Assembly: GCF_014204795.1 (NCBI RefSeq)
Contig: NZ_JACHMB010000001.1
Span: 6,646,501 to 6,710,500 of the forward strand
Direction of reading: 5' to 3'
Length of the DNA: 64,000 bases
DNA from: Nonomuraea jabiensis
GTDB taxonomy: Bacteria > Actinomycetota > Actinomycetes > Streptosporangiales > Streptosporangiaceae
The notes beneath the pieces are model-generated. The model was not told the DNA's origin. It made no database searches and was given only the letters and a program-made list of their open reading frames with translations. Positions 1 to 8,885 of the stretch are shown piece by piece. The translations under genes were made by a program, and so were the position numbers. Numbering within the stretch: position 1 is the first letter of the stretch; each line of letters starts with the position of its first letter.

Positions 1-1
1 G

Positions 2-240
2 GCACGGGTGAACCGGCGGGTGGTCTCCCAGGCCGTCATCGTGGCCACCGGCGTCACCGCCGACGGACGCCGCGAGGTGATCGGCTTCGGCGTGGGCGAC
101 AGTGAGGACGGCGCGTTCTGGACGGCGTTCCTGCGCTCGCTCAAGGCGCGTGGCCTGGCCGGGGTGCACCTGGCCATCAGCGACGCCCACGCCGGCCTCG
201 TCGCCTCCATCAGGACCGTCCTGCTCGACGCCACCTGGCA
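2..240 (+). pseudogene. IS256-family transposase fragment (cut by window edge and by ISAzo13-type insertion)
   Basis: The frame is open from the first bases and encodes the middle of a Mutator/IS256-type transposase, beginning ARVNRRVVSQ and running through the second catalytic aspartate in ISDAHAGL. It is nearly identical to the matching part of the inverted copy at 2441-3189. Reading stops being IS256-like at the codons for TWQ, where the terminal repeat of the next element begins, so the C-terminal part with the catalytic Glu is missing. The 5' part lies outside the window. Not functional as it stands. Confidence 0.85.
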
Positions 241-311
241 AAGATGTCGCGTTCACTGGAGCCGTCAAGAAATAAGGCGTTGCTTTCCGATCTTGAACTC
301 GTTGGCTTGGT

Positions 312-1510
312 ATGGGCATACCGAGCGAGGTCCGCGATCAGCTCGTCTCGCGGTTCAGGGTGCTGTTTCCGCACCTGAACGAGCGACAGCGGCGTCTGGT
401 GATGGGGCAGGAGGCTCGGCTGCTCGGGCATGGTGGGGTGCGGACCGTGGCGGCGGTGGCCGGGGTGTCCGAAACTACGGTCCGCGCCGGGGTGTTCGAG
501 CTGGAAGCCGGTGAGGATCCGCTGCCGGACGGCCGCGTCCGTCGTCGTGGTGGAGGTCGCAAGGCCGCCGAAGCTCAGGACCCGGATCTCGTGCCAACAC
601 TGCTGGCGCTGGTGGAGCCGGATGAGCGCGGTGATCCGATGTCGCCGCTGCGCTGGACCACCAAGTCGCTGCGCGATCTGGCCCACGAGCTGACCGGGCA
701 GGGCCATCCAGTCTCGGCGCCGACGGTGGGCCGGCTGTTGAAGGCTTCAGCCTGCAGGCCAATGCCAAGACGCTGGAAGGCAAGCAGCACCCGGACCGCG
801 ACGCGCAATTCCATTACATCAACGAGCAGGTCAAAGCCCATCAGGCGGACGGCGAGCCGGTTATCAGCGTGGACACGAAGAAGAAGGAGCACTTGGGCGA
901 TCTGCCAAACGCCGGCCGGCAGTGGCGGCCCAGAGGCGATCCGGTCTGAGTCGAAGACCACAGCTTCTTCTTCACCGGCCCGGACGTGCCGCATGCGATC
1001 CCGTACGGGATCTACGACGTGGCCAACGACACGGGCTGGGGTGAACGTCGGAGTCGATCACGACACCTCGGCGTTCGCGGTGGAGTCGATCCGGCGCTGG
1101 TGGCGCGGCCGCGGCAGCCTGGACTACCCGAACGCGAACCGGCTGCTGATCACGGCGGACTGCGGGGGCTCCAACAGCTATCGCTATCGGTTATGGAAGG
1201 CCGAGCTGGCCGACTTCGCCGCTGAGACCGGGCTGGCGGTGACCGTCTGCCACTTTCCGCCCGGCACCAGCAAGTGGAACAAGATAGAGCACCGGCTGTT
1301 CTCGCACATCACCATGAACTGGCGCGGCAGGCCCCTGACCAGCCACGAGGTCGTGGTCAACAGCATCGCCGCGACCCGCACCCGCACCGGGCTGACCGTC
1401 GCGGCCGAACTGGACACCAACGCCTACCCGCTGGGCGTGTCGGTGTCCGCCGAGCGGATGAGCATGCTGCCGATCGTCCCACATATCGAGCGCGGCGCCT
1501 GGAACAACAC
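312..1510 (+). pseudogene. ISAzo13-family transposase, frameshifted
   Basis: The N-terminal part reads as an ISAzo13/Rhodopirellula-type transposase (RFRVLFPHLNERQRRL, then a helix-turn-helix LGHGGVRTVAAVAGVSETTV). Near base 745 the homologous reading moves to another frame (GFSLQANAKTLEGKQ; VISVDTKKKE), meets a stop near 947, continues in the third frame (DHSFFFTGPDVPHAIPYGIY), and returns to the first frame near 1040 (VNVGVDHDTSAFAVESI). The DDE residues are in VDTKKKE, LLITADCGGSN and NKIEHRLFSHI. At least three frameshifts mean no active protein. The frame stays open after about 1510 but no longer looks homologous. Confidence 0.75.
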
Positions 1511-1614
1511 GATCGGCCCGGCAGACGACAACCCGCACCTGCCCTTATGCGACGACCGGGCGCGTATCCGGTCCGAAAGCCTGCACGCCCTGGCCGATCC
1601 CCCGGCTGACCGGG

Positions 1615-2406
1615 ATGAGCCGAGAGAAGCTGAACGAGCTGGCTGCGTCTTTGGCCTCGGATCAGGCGGCCCTGGCCGAGCAGCGTAACTTCGAAATCCG
1701 CGGTGGCCCACGCCGACAGGTCAAGGCCACCCACGGACGCCCCCTGCTCACCGACGCCGACAAGGTCCTGATCGCCATCGTCTATCTCCGCCAGATCTGC
1801 TCCCAGCGCGTCCTGTCGGAGATGCTCGAGATCAGCCAGCCCCCCGATCGGTCAGGCGGTCACCGAGACCGGCAAGCTCCTGGCCGCCCGCAAACTCAAG
1901 ATCGACCCCACCGTGCTGCGCTTCACCAGCGCCAGTGCGCTCCGCGACTTCCTGGACAGCAACACCGTCCCGACACGACCGAACCGGCTGGCGCTGCTCG
2001 GAGATCCGGCACTGACCGGGATGAGCCGCCCGGAACTGGCCGCACTGATCGAGCGGCTGTCGCTGCGGCAGGCCGCCGAGGCCGAGCAGCGCAAGCATCG
2101 CCAACGCGGCGGTGACCGGCAGGCTGGCACCCGCGGAGGCATCTTCCAGGAGAAATCACCGACGCCGAGCGCGTCCTGGCGGTCATCCTCGGCATGCGCA
2201 AAGTCTGCACCTGGGAGGTCGTAGCCGAACTGTTTCAAGTGAGCCGACGAACCATCGGCAACGCCAAGCTCTGGGTTCGCCCGCTGCTGGAGGAGACCGC
2301 CTACGCCGTCACCCGATCCGCAACCCGATACTCCAGCGCCGACGCGCTCCTGAACGCCATCACACCGCACGACGACAACCCACGTGTCACAGAATCGACA
2401 CTTTGA
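1615..2406 (+). pseudogene. ISAzo13-element second ORF (transposase-related protein), frameshifted
   Basis: Opens with MSREKLNELAASLASDQ and continues with TDADKVLIAIVYLRQICSQ, a helical DNA-binding-like protein found downstream of ISAzo13-type transposases in actinomycetes (family recalled, not searched). The reading changes frame near 1845 (continuing GKLLAARKLKIDPTVLRFTS) and again near 2150 (ITDAERVLAVILGMRKVCTW), ending in ITPHDDNPRVTESTL just before the right terminal repeat. The helix WEVVAELFQVSRRTIGNA is a likely HTH. Two frameshifts make it a pseudogene. Confidence 0.55.
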
Positions 2407-2440
2407 TTCTTTACGGCTCCAGTGAACGCGACATCTTTGC

Positions 2441-3189
2441 CAGGTGGCGTCGAGCAGGACGGCCCTGATGGAGGCGACGAGGCCTGCGTGGGCGTCGCTG
2501 ATGACCAGTTGCACCCCGGCCAGGCCACGCGCCTTGAGCGAGCGCAGGAACGCCGTCCAGAACGCGCCGTCCTCACTGTCACCGACGGCGAAGCCTATGA
2601 CTTCGCGGCGTCCGTCGGCGGTGACGCCGGTGGCCACGATGACGGCCTGGGAGACCACCCGCCGGTTCACCCGTGCCTTGCAGTAGGTGGCGTCCAAGAA
2701 CAGGTAGGGATAGTGCTGGTCGGCCAGGGAGCGGTCCCGGAAGGCGGCGACCTCTTCGTCCAGGTCGGCGCAGATGCGCGAGACCTCGCTCTTGGAGATG
2801 CCGGTGTCGGCGCCGAGGGCTTTGACCAGGTCGTCGACCTTGCGGGTGGACACCCCGTGCAGGTAGGCCTCCATCACCACGGCGAACAGCGCCTGGTCGA
2901 CCCGGCGGCGGCGTTCCAGCAGACTCGGGAAGAACGAGCCGGTGCGCAGCTTGGGGATCTGCAGCTCCAGATCTCCGGCGGTCGTGGTGAGAGTGCGTGA
3001 CCGGTGCCCGTTGCGCTGCGCCAGCCGGTCCGGGGTGCGCTCGTTCGGGGCGGCGCCGATCACCGCGGTCAGCTCGGCCTCGATGAGGGCTTGGTAGATG
3101 GTCTCAGCGGCGTGCCGGATCCGCTCGCTCGCCTCAAAGTTCTTCAGTACCGTCAGGACCTCTAACAGCGCAGACTGGTCCAGGGCCAT
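2441..3189 (-). pseudogene. IS256-family transposase, N-terminal two-thirds
   Basis: Starts MALDQSALLEVLTVLKNFEA and has the Mutator-family layout: N-terminal DNA-binding part, IPKLRTGSFFPSLLERRRR, first catalytic Asp in YLFLDATYCKARVNRRVV and second in VISDAHAGLV. It ends at the same base as the fragment at 2-240, where the ISAzo13-type terminal repeat starts, so the catalytic Glu and C-terminus are absent. Upstream DNA to about 3265 contains a copy of the start-proximal sequence (GAGGGCCATCGCGTGAG) that is probably the IS256 terminal repeat. Confidence 0.85.
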
Positions 3190-3319
3190 CGTGTGCTTCT
3201 CCTCTGCGTGTCACTTGGCGGTTTCACACAGAGACTCACGCGATGGCCCTCTGTCGTTGAACACGACGCGCCGTTCAAGGTCGGATCTACACCACCCGAC
3301 GGGACGTAACCGGCCAGCC

Positions 3320-3540
3320 AGCGGTGTGGGCAGGTCCACGAGCGTTTGACCAAACGACGATGCCAAGCCAAGAGGGCGCCGGGAGTGACGGGCCGATGAG
3401 CGCGCAGCACCGACGGCAGGAAGCGGGCCAATGCTGCGAAGAGCGCCCTATCGGCCCAGTCCGGTCTCGACCGGACTACCTGACGCTTCAACACAGCAAC
3501 CTTCATGCCGGAGCACCATGATCTCGACATCCTCGGACCG
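3320..3540 (-). pseudogene. Integrase-type (rve) transposase N-terminal remnant
   Basis: On the minus strand the sequence reads VEIMVLRHE, then after a frameshift near 3505 VAVLKRQV, DWADRALFAALARFLP, VTPGALLAWHRRLVKR and WTCPHR. This is the conserved N-terminus of the integrase-core transposase group also represented intact at 10507-11607. The DDE domain is missing. A degraded remnant with one visible frameshift and an immediate loss of homology downstream. Confidence 0.65.
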
Positions 3541-3867
3541 CCCGGCCGCCCGCACCGATCTCGCGCTTGCCAAAAGGATTGCCGGGAAGCGCAGGGCTCA
3601 AGGGCTCCGTGATTCACCTGCGCCATCTTGCTAACCGATCCTCTTGCCATGGCGTTAGCGGCAGGAAGCACAGGCAGTATGCGGCGGCCACACCTTCGGC
3701 GGGCGGCCGCGCAGCCTCCTCGAAGGCCAGCCCAGATCTTGATGTTCGCCCGTGCACCAAATGTTGATCAAGCCATGGTGGCGACGACTCGGCCTGCGGG
3801 ACTTCTTGCCCGCAGCGTTCCACAGTGACTCCGTTCTGATCGCCCACACGGAACGGACACCCTCACC
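3541..3867. other. Gap without a convincing gene
   Basis: About 330 bases between the transposase remnant and the secreted-protein gene. Short open frames exist on both strands but none has a recognisable motif or a convincing start with ribosome-binding site. It probably consists of IS debris; an imperfect dyad (ATCTTGAT near 3738, ATCAAG near 3767) is the only structure I see. Confidence 0.4.
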
Positions 3868-4227
3868 ATGGCCAGTCGTATCACCCTCGCGGCCGCTATC
3901 CTCGCTGCCCTGCTGACCGCTTCCCCAGCATCCGCCCATGTTGCAGACGGCTGGCACGACGAGGCCGGTTGGGGATCCGTCACCATCTCGGCCGACCGCA
4001 AGCACATCACGGTATGCGATCTGAGCAACGACGGCCGAGCCGTTCGGGTCGAGTACGCCACCTCCTACCTGCAAGAGTGGACTGTTGTCGACAGAAACGG
4101 CGCACGCTGGGGCTGCAGCACGGATTCCACGTTCTTCAGCCGCATCATGGCCTTCAAGCTCTGCGAGGGCCGCACATTCGGAACCTGTCGCCCACCCGTC
4201 TGGATCTCCCGGTCCAGCATGAGGTAA
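3868..4227 (+). CDS. Small secreted protein of unknown function
   Basis: A 119-residue protein with a clear Sec signal peptide: short basic start (MASR), a hydrophobic run ITLAAAILAALLTA and a cleavage site after ASA near residue 24. The mature part is about 95 residues with four cysteines (VCDLS, WGCST, KLCEG, GTCRPP), suggesting two disulfides, and an aromatic-rich core. I do not recognise the family by name. The last residues (WISRSSMR) look unlike a natural end, so the 3' end may be altered by the surrounding rearrangements. It stands alone between IS remnants and a Nudix stub, so it is probably passenger DNA of the island. Confidence 0.6.
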   Translation: MASRITLAAAILAALLTASPASAHVADGWHDEAGWGSVTISADRKHITVCDLSNDGRAVRVEYATSYLQEWTVVDRNGARWGCSTDSTFFSRIMAFKLCEGRTFGTCRPPVWISRSSMR

Positions 4228-4391
4228 CACTTGACCGGAGTCGAGGAAAAGCGCCAATCCCTCCAGCAGGGCCGCGCCGCCATGGCCCACGGGGCGTGCT
4301 TTCCGTGGCCTAAGGCGGGAATGACCACGCTCGCCTGAGGAGGCTCGGCATTCGCCGCCTTCCCAGACATGTGCGGGGCAATACTGCCCGC

Positions 4392-4523
4392 ATGACAGAT
4401 CCGGCTCCCTTCTCCCGCGTGAAGATCCGCACCAGCGGCCTCGTCTTCTGCGGCGAAGATATTGCGCTGATCCGCCATGACCGGCCGAACGGCTCTCACT
4501 ACACGCCGCCGGGAGTTCATTAG
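4392..4523 (+). pseudogene. Nudix hydrolase, N-terminal stub
   Basis: A 43-codon frame begins with MTDPAPFSRVKIRTSGLVF and continues CGEDIALIRHDRPNGSHYTPPG, the first beta strands and lead-in to a Nudix box. It then stops (GVH, stop), where a real Nudix protein would continue GGNVEPGE with the catalytic REXXEE box. That box is not found in the following 110 bases in any frame, so the gene was truncated, probably by the rearrangement linked to the element starting at 4640. Confidence 0.6.
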
Positions 4524-5442
4524 GTGAAGGGGCTGTCTGTACGGAACCATCGAGGCACCCCAACCCGCACGACCGCCGCCGTCGTGGACGCCACCCCATC
4601 TGCACCTGCTGCCACGGCAACACCTGCACGATCGGCTAGCCCCGTTTTCCGCACGTGCGGTTGTTTGAAGATCGATGGGTTGCTGTGGTGATCGTTATCG
4701 CGGTATGACCTGGCTGGTGAGACAGCGTGCGTAGTGGGGCCAGGCCAGTGTCGAGAAAATGCTCGGAGCGTTGCCGGACATCGCCGGGTTCTGCTCGCGG
4801 TTACGGATCCGGGAGTTGGTGGATGCGGCTTGCCCGGTGCGTGATGTCGCGGAGTTGACTCATGGGCAGGTGATCGAGGTGCTGGTGGCCAACCGGCTGA
4901 CCTCGCCCGCCCCGCTGGTGCATGTCCAGGACTGGGCGCGCGCGTGGGCGGTGGGCGAGGCCTTCGGGGTCGAACCCGGCCTGCTCAACGATGACCGCAT
5001 CGGTCGCGCTCTGAATGCCATCGCTCCGCACCTGGACCAGGTGGCCGGGTCTGTCGGGCTGGCCGCGATCGAGGCGTTCGGCATCGATGTGACGCGCCTG
5101 CACTGGGACATGATCTCGATCTCGTTGCACGGCGGCTACGACGATGCCGAGCCCAGCTACGCGCGGCCACGTTTCGGCCACCCCAAGGACCGGCGGCCGG
5201 ATCTGAAGCAGGTCCAGGCCGGGATCGCGGTCAGCTCCGATGGCGCGATCCCGGTCTTTCATCGCGCCTATGACGGCGCGGCCGGTGAGGTCGGGCAGGT
5301 CATCGGCGCGATGCAGGGCCTGCAGAAGCTGGCCGGCCCGCAGCGGATGCTGATGATCGGTGATTCCAAGCTGGGGCCCTGCCCCCGATGTGTGGACACC
5401 TTGAGTACCGGATGATGGAGATCCGGAGACAAGGAGTTCCAC

Positions 5443-5772
5443 GTGGCGATGAAGTCGTATCCGCCGGAGTTCAAGGCGGACGCCGTCGCGTTGTATCTAT
5501 CCGATCCGGGACGGACGCTGGCCTCGGTGGCTGAGGACCTGGGGATCAGCCGGGAGACGCTGCGTAACTGGGTGCGTCAGGCCCAGGCGGACGGTACCGC
5601 GGGCGCCAAGGAGCGGGGGGTGGCGAGGAAGCCGGCGCGGGGCCCGCTATCGTCCGACGACGTGCTGGAAGAGGAGAACAAGCAGCTCAAGGCGCGGATC
5701 CGGGAGCTGGAGATGGAGCGCGACATCCTGCGCCGGGCGGCCAAATATTTCGCCGGCGAGACGAACTGGTGA
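5443..5772 (+). CDS. IS3-family transposase OrfA
   Basis: A 109-residue helix-turn-helix protein (KSYPPEFKADAVALYLSD; SVAEDLGISRETLRNWVRQA) followed by a leucine-zipper-like helix (LEEENKQLKARIRELEMERD). This is OrfA of IS3 elements, which binds the terminal repeats. Its end overlaps the orfB start by 4 bp, and in this family programmed -1 frameshifting normally fuses the two into the active OrfAB transposase. The copy at 15514-15840 is almost identical but stops one codon earlier. Confidence 0.9.
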   Translation: MAMKSYPPEFKADAVALYLSDPGRTLASVAEDLGISRETLRNWVRQAQADGTAGAKERGVARKPARGPLSSDDVLEEENKQLKARIRELEMERDILRRAAKYFAGETNW

Positions 5773-6659
5773 GCCGCTTCGAGTTCGTCGACGACCACGC
5801 GGGCGCCTTCGGCGTGAAGCGGCTGTGCCGGGTCCTGAAGGTGTCGCGCTCGAGCTTCTACCGGTGGCGCAAGGCCGCGCCGGCCCGGGCGGAGCGGGCC
5901 GCGGCCGATGCCGCACTCGCCGCGGAGATCAAGCAGATCCACGGCGCGTTCGACGGCACCTACGGCAGTCCGCGCATCACCGCCGAGCTGCGCGCCCGGG
6001 GCCACACGGTCAACCACAAGCGGGTCGCGCGGGTGATGCGCCGTTTCGGCATCGTCGGGCTGCACCTGCGCAAGAAGGTGCGCGCCACGGTGCCGGAACT
6101 CTCGCATCACAAGGTGCCCGACCTGATCAAGCGGGACTTCACCGCGCCGGCCCCGAACCGGCGCTATGTCGGCGACATCACCTACCTGCCCGTCGGTGAG
6201 GGCCGGTTCCTGTATCTGGCGACCGTCCTGGACCTGGGCTCACGCCGGCTGGCGGGCTGGTCGATCGCCGATCACATGCGCACCGAGCTGGTGAGCGACG
6301 CGCTGCGCGCGGCCGCTGCGACACGGGGCAGCCTGCACGGCGCGATCTTCCATGCCGATCACGGGGCCCAGTACACCTCGGCCGAGTTCGCCAAGGTCTG
6401 CGCCGAGCTCGGCGTGCGCCAGTCCATGGGAGCCGTCGGCACCAGCGCCGACAACGCCGCGGCAGAGGCGTTCAACGCCACCCTCAAACGCGAAACGCTG
6501 CAGGGCGCCAAGCGCTGGTCCTCGGCGCGTGAGGCCCGCGTGGCCGTCTTCAAGTGGATCACCCGCTACAACACCCGAAGGAGACACTCCACCCTCGGCT
6601 ACCTCAGCCCTATCGACTACGAGCAGCAAACCACCGATAAGGTGCTGCTCGCCGCATAA
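5769..6659 (+). CDS. IS3-family transposase OrfB
   Basis: A 296-residue DDE integrase-core protein. An HTH_21-type region (VKRLCRVLKVSRSSFYRW, GTYGSPRITAELRARGH) precedes the catalytic core with Asp in YVGDITYLPV, Asp in FHADHGAQYTS and Glu in DNAAAEAFNATLKRE. The C-terminus has the family end NTRRRHSTLGYLSPIDYE. GTG start overlapping orfA. No lesion seen, so this copy may be active. Confidence 0.9.
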   Translation: MSRFEFVDDHAGAFGVKRLCRVLKVSRSSFYRWRKAAPARAERAAADAALAAEIKQIHGAFDGTYGSPRITAELRARGHTVNHKRVARVMRRFGIVGLHLRKKVRATVPELSHHKVPDLIKRDFTAPAPNRRYVGDITYLPVGEGRFLYLATVLDLGSRRLAGWSIADHMRTELVSDALRAAAATRGSLHGAIFHADHGAQYTSAEFAKVCAELGVRQSMGAVGTSADNAAAEAFNATLKRETLQGAKRWSSAREARVAVFKWITRYNTRRRHSTLGYLSPIDYEQQTTDKVLLAA

Positions 6660-7681
6660 CAACCCGTGTCCACACTTCGGGGCGAGCCCCCCTGATCTCG
6701 TATGCGAACCTGGCCGCGATGATCGCCAGCGGGGTGGCCTTCATCGCGCCGGCCTCCAAGCACTACGTAGGCGCCGAGACCCTGGCCGGTCAGAAGATCT
6801 CTGCGGCCACCCGGGTGGACTATGTCGCCGCCCGGGACGAGGGCAAGCCCGTCGAGCGGCGTGGCGTCTGGCATGTGCGTGACGACGTCATGACGCTGGC
6901 CGGGCCGCGCAAGAACGACCCGGTGCTGAGGCTGCGGCGGATCTTCGTGCACTCCTCGGCCCGTGCTCAGGCGGCCGAGGCCGCCCGGGCCAAGAAGCTG
7001 GCGCGGGCCGGTGAGGATCTGGCCCGGCTGGAGCGCGGCCTGGGCAGCCGCCACTACCCCGACGAGCAGGCCGTCACCGACCGGATCACCGCGATCGGCC
7101 GCGCCCGACGGGTGAGCGCCTATCTGACCGCGGTCACCGGCACCGACCCAGGCACCGGCAAACCCACCCTGGCTTGGCGCTTCGACCAGCAGGTGCTGGA
7201 TGCCGAAGCCGCCACCGACGGCTGGTACGCCCTGCTGACCAACCTTGATGCGGATCAGGGCGACGCCGGACAGGTGCTGCGCCACTACAAAGGCCAAGAA
7301 GCGGTCGAGCATCGTTACCAGGCATTCAAGGGGCCACTGGCCGTCACCAGCCTGTATCTGAAGGATAACCGCCGCATCACCGCGCTGATCACCGTGATCT
7401 GCCTGGCCCTGCTCATCTTCTGCCTGATCGAACGCCAGGTCCGCCACGCCCTGGCGGCTCGCGGCGCGACCAAGGTCGACGGCCTTGTACGCCGGACGGC
7501 CCGCCATTCCCACCGGCAAGCTCATCCTCGACGCGCTGGCCGGCATCCGGCTAATCCCGGGCACTGGCCAGTCACCCCCGACCATCCCGCAGCCCACCGA
7601 TCTCCAACTCGATCTCCTAGACCTCCTCGACATCGATCCATGAGACCTCCGCTGAAGACCACTCACGTGCGGAAAACGGGG

Positions 7682-8164
7682 CTAGCGGGGTGGCCGGACC
7701 TCGCGATGGCGTACGGCCGGCGCGCCGCCCAGCTCGTCCAGCAGGTCCGCGAGCAGCGCGCGGCACTCCTCCAACCGCCGCTTCCCGCCGCGTTCTGCCA
7801 GCCGTGACTCCAGCGCCTCGCGGGCCCGCCGGGCTGTCGCCACCGCCTCGCGGCCTCGCCCGGTCAGGTGCACGCGGCGGATGCGGGCGTCGCGCGGGTC
7901 AGCCAGGCGCTCCACGTAGCCGAGGCGTTCGAGCTCGGCCACGGTCTTGGATGCCGCCTGCTGCGTCACGCCCAGCTTCGGGGCCAGGTCGCCCACTGTG
8001 GGGCCGGCGTCGCCGACGAGATGCTGGAAGACGTATCCGTGTGCGAACCGCAGGCCGGAGAAGCCCTGCTCCGCCAGGCTCTCCTGCACGACGGAGGCGG
8101 CCGCGAATCCGACGAAGAGGGCAAGTGTCCCGGTGTCCAGGTCGCCGGGTTGTACAGGCTGCAT
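7682..8164 (-). CDS. MarR-family transcriptional regulator
   Basis: A 160-residue winged-helix protein. The recognition part reads TVGDLAPKLGVTQQAASKTVAELERLGYVER, followed by the wing with the MarR DXRXRR signature (ADPRDARIRRVHLTGRG). I chose the ATG at 8164 (MQPVQPGDLDTG) because longer starts would run into a tandem palindromic operator at 8183-8210. The stop codon TAG is part of the CTAG at the edge of the IS1634-type element; if CTAG was the original target the C-terminus is unchanged. Divergent from the SnoaL-like gene, which is probably its target. Confidence 0.85.
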   Translation of the reverse strand: MQPVQPGDLDTGTLALFVGFAAASVVQESLAEQGFSGLRFAHGYVFQHLVGDAGPTVGDLAPKLGVTQQAASKTVAELERLGYVERLADPRDARIRRVHLTGRGREAVATARRAREALESRLAERGGKRRLEECRALLADLLDELGGAPAVRHREVRPPR

Positions 8165-8182
8165 GAAGACATTCTGCAGTTG

Positions 8183-8210
8183 ACAACCATGGTTGTACAA
8201 CTATGGTTGT
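8183..8210. promoter_or_regulatory. Tandem palindromic operator between marR and SnoaL-like gene
   Basis: Two 14-bp units lie back to back: ACAACCATGGTTGT (8183-8196, a perfect palindrome) and ACAACTATGGTTGT (8197-8210, one mismatch between units). The site ends 4 bp before the SnoaL-like ATG and starts 19 bp before the MarR ATG, a position from which one bound protein could repress both genes. MarR autoregulation through such sites is usual for the family; binding here is inferred. Confidence 0.75.
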
Positions 8211-8214
8211 TAAT

Positions 8215-8625
8215 ATGACGAACCTCCAGCAGCACGCCATCGTGGACCTCGCCGTTCGTTACCACGAGGCGGTGTCCCGTGGCGAGAGCCCCGAGCCGTA
8301 CTTCCACGAGGACGCCGTGCAGCGCGAGCTGCCCAATGCGCTCTTCCCCGACGGGGCCGTACGCGACCTCGGCGGTCTGCGCGCGGCGGCCGAACGCGGC
8401 CGCACGACCATCAAAGAGCAGCGCTTCGAGGTGCTGAACGCGGTCGCGGCCGGCGACCAGGTCGCCCTCGAGGTGCTCTGGACCGGCACACTCGCCGTAC
8501 CGCTGGGCGACCTGCCGGCCGGCCACACCCTGCGGGCACACATCGGGACATTCCTCGAGTTCCGCGACGGCAAGATCGCGGCCCAGCGCAACTACGATTG
8601 CTACGAGCGCCTGACCCGCCGCTGA
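8215..8625 (+). CDS. SnoaL-like / NTF2-fold protein
   Basis: A 136-residue protein with the SnoaL/nuclear-transport-factor-2 layout: N-terminal helix (VDLAVRYHEAVSRGESPEPYFHED), central strands and the C-terminal pair IGTFLEFRDGKIAAQRNYDCYERL. The family includes small cyclases, isomerases and hydrolases but also many proteins of unknown role. ATG at 8215 is preferred over the in-frame GTG at 8203, which lies inside the operator. Its divergent MarR partner suggests induction by a small molecule. Confidence 0.8.
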   Translation: MTNLQQHAIVDLAVRYHEAVSRGESPEPYFHEDAVQRELPNALFPDGAVRDLGGLRAAAERGRTTIKEQRFEVLNAVAAGDQVALEVLWTGTLAVPLGDLPAGHTLRAHIGTFLEFRDGKIAAQRNYDCYERLTRR

Positions 8626-8885
8626 CGCCCCGCCACACAACGGTGGGCCGTGCAGCACGCGCTCCCGCCGCACCTGGCCCCAGCGTTGAAGGGCACGTTC
8701 GGCCGCGATCAGCTGATCGGCGTCAAGGCGTTCTTCGGGGGCGGCGAGGCGAGCGATATCGCCGAGATCCGGGGCGACGGCGACTACCACGAGGCCGGCT
8801 CCCGCACCCTCGCCGGCCTGGACCGGTCACGTCCGGCGCGTCCCACGCCCCGCACGTTCGTGCTGCTCGTGCACCATGAAACCAG

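Larger units (their letters stand above)
241..2439 (+). mobile_element. ISAzo13-type insertion sequence, decayed, with terminal inverted repeats
   Basis: The ends match as inverted repeats: 241-267 reads AAGATGTCGCGTTCACTGGA followed by GCCGT, and 2413-2439 is its reverse complement, with similarity continuing a few bases further in. The element carries a frameshifted DDE transposase gene followed by a frameshifted second gene. Both flanks are IS256-type DNA ending at exactly the same base (GACGCCACCTGGC), but in opposite orientation, so this is not a simple insertion with its original flanks. Length about 2.2 kb. Confidence 0.75.
5374..6691 (+). mobile_element. IS3-family insertion sequence, copy 1 (complete)
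   Basis: A 1,318-bp element with imperfect 26-bp terminal inverted repeats, 21 of 26 matching, sharing GTGTGGACAC at their inner part. It is flanked by a 3-bp direct duplication CTG (5371-5373 and 6692-6694), which when collapsed restores the interrupted transposase reading frame. It encodes orfA and orfB in the standard IS3 arrangement. A second copy, inverted, lies at 14592-15909. Confidence 0.85.
4759..7643 (+). pseudogene. IS1634-family transposase, interrupted by IS3-type insertion and frameshifted near its end
   Basis: The first part (MLGALPDIAGFCSRLRIREL to MLMIGDSKL) has the DUF4277-like N-terminus and the first catalytic Asp region (IEAFGIDVTRLHWDMISISL). Coding resumes after the IS3 copy at 6692 with LISYANLAAMIASGVAFIAP; joining at the 3-bp duplication CTG restores the codons for SKLISYANL. 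The C-terminal DDE part includes LRHYKGQEAVEHRYQAFKG. Near 7485 homologous reading shifts frame to end with LQLDLLDLLDIDP at 7643. Two independent lesions make it inactive. Confidence 0.75.
4640..7681 (+). mobile_element. IS1634-type insertion sequence with CTAG target duplication, split by an IS3-type element
   Basis: Perfect 18-bp terminal inverted repeats: CCCCGTTTTCCGCACGTG at 4640-4657 and its complement at 7664-7681. Both ends are bordered by CTAG (4636-4639 and 7682-7685), consistent with a 4-bp target duplication, although the palindromic nature of CTAG leaves the exact edge open. The interior carries one transposase gene interrupted at 5373 by a complete IS3-type element. A related lone right end lies at 9999-10016. 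Confidence 0.75.
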
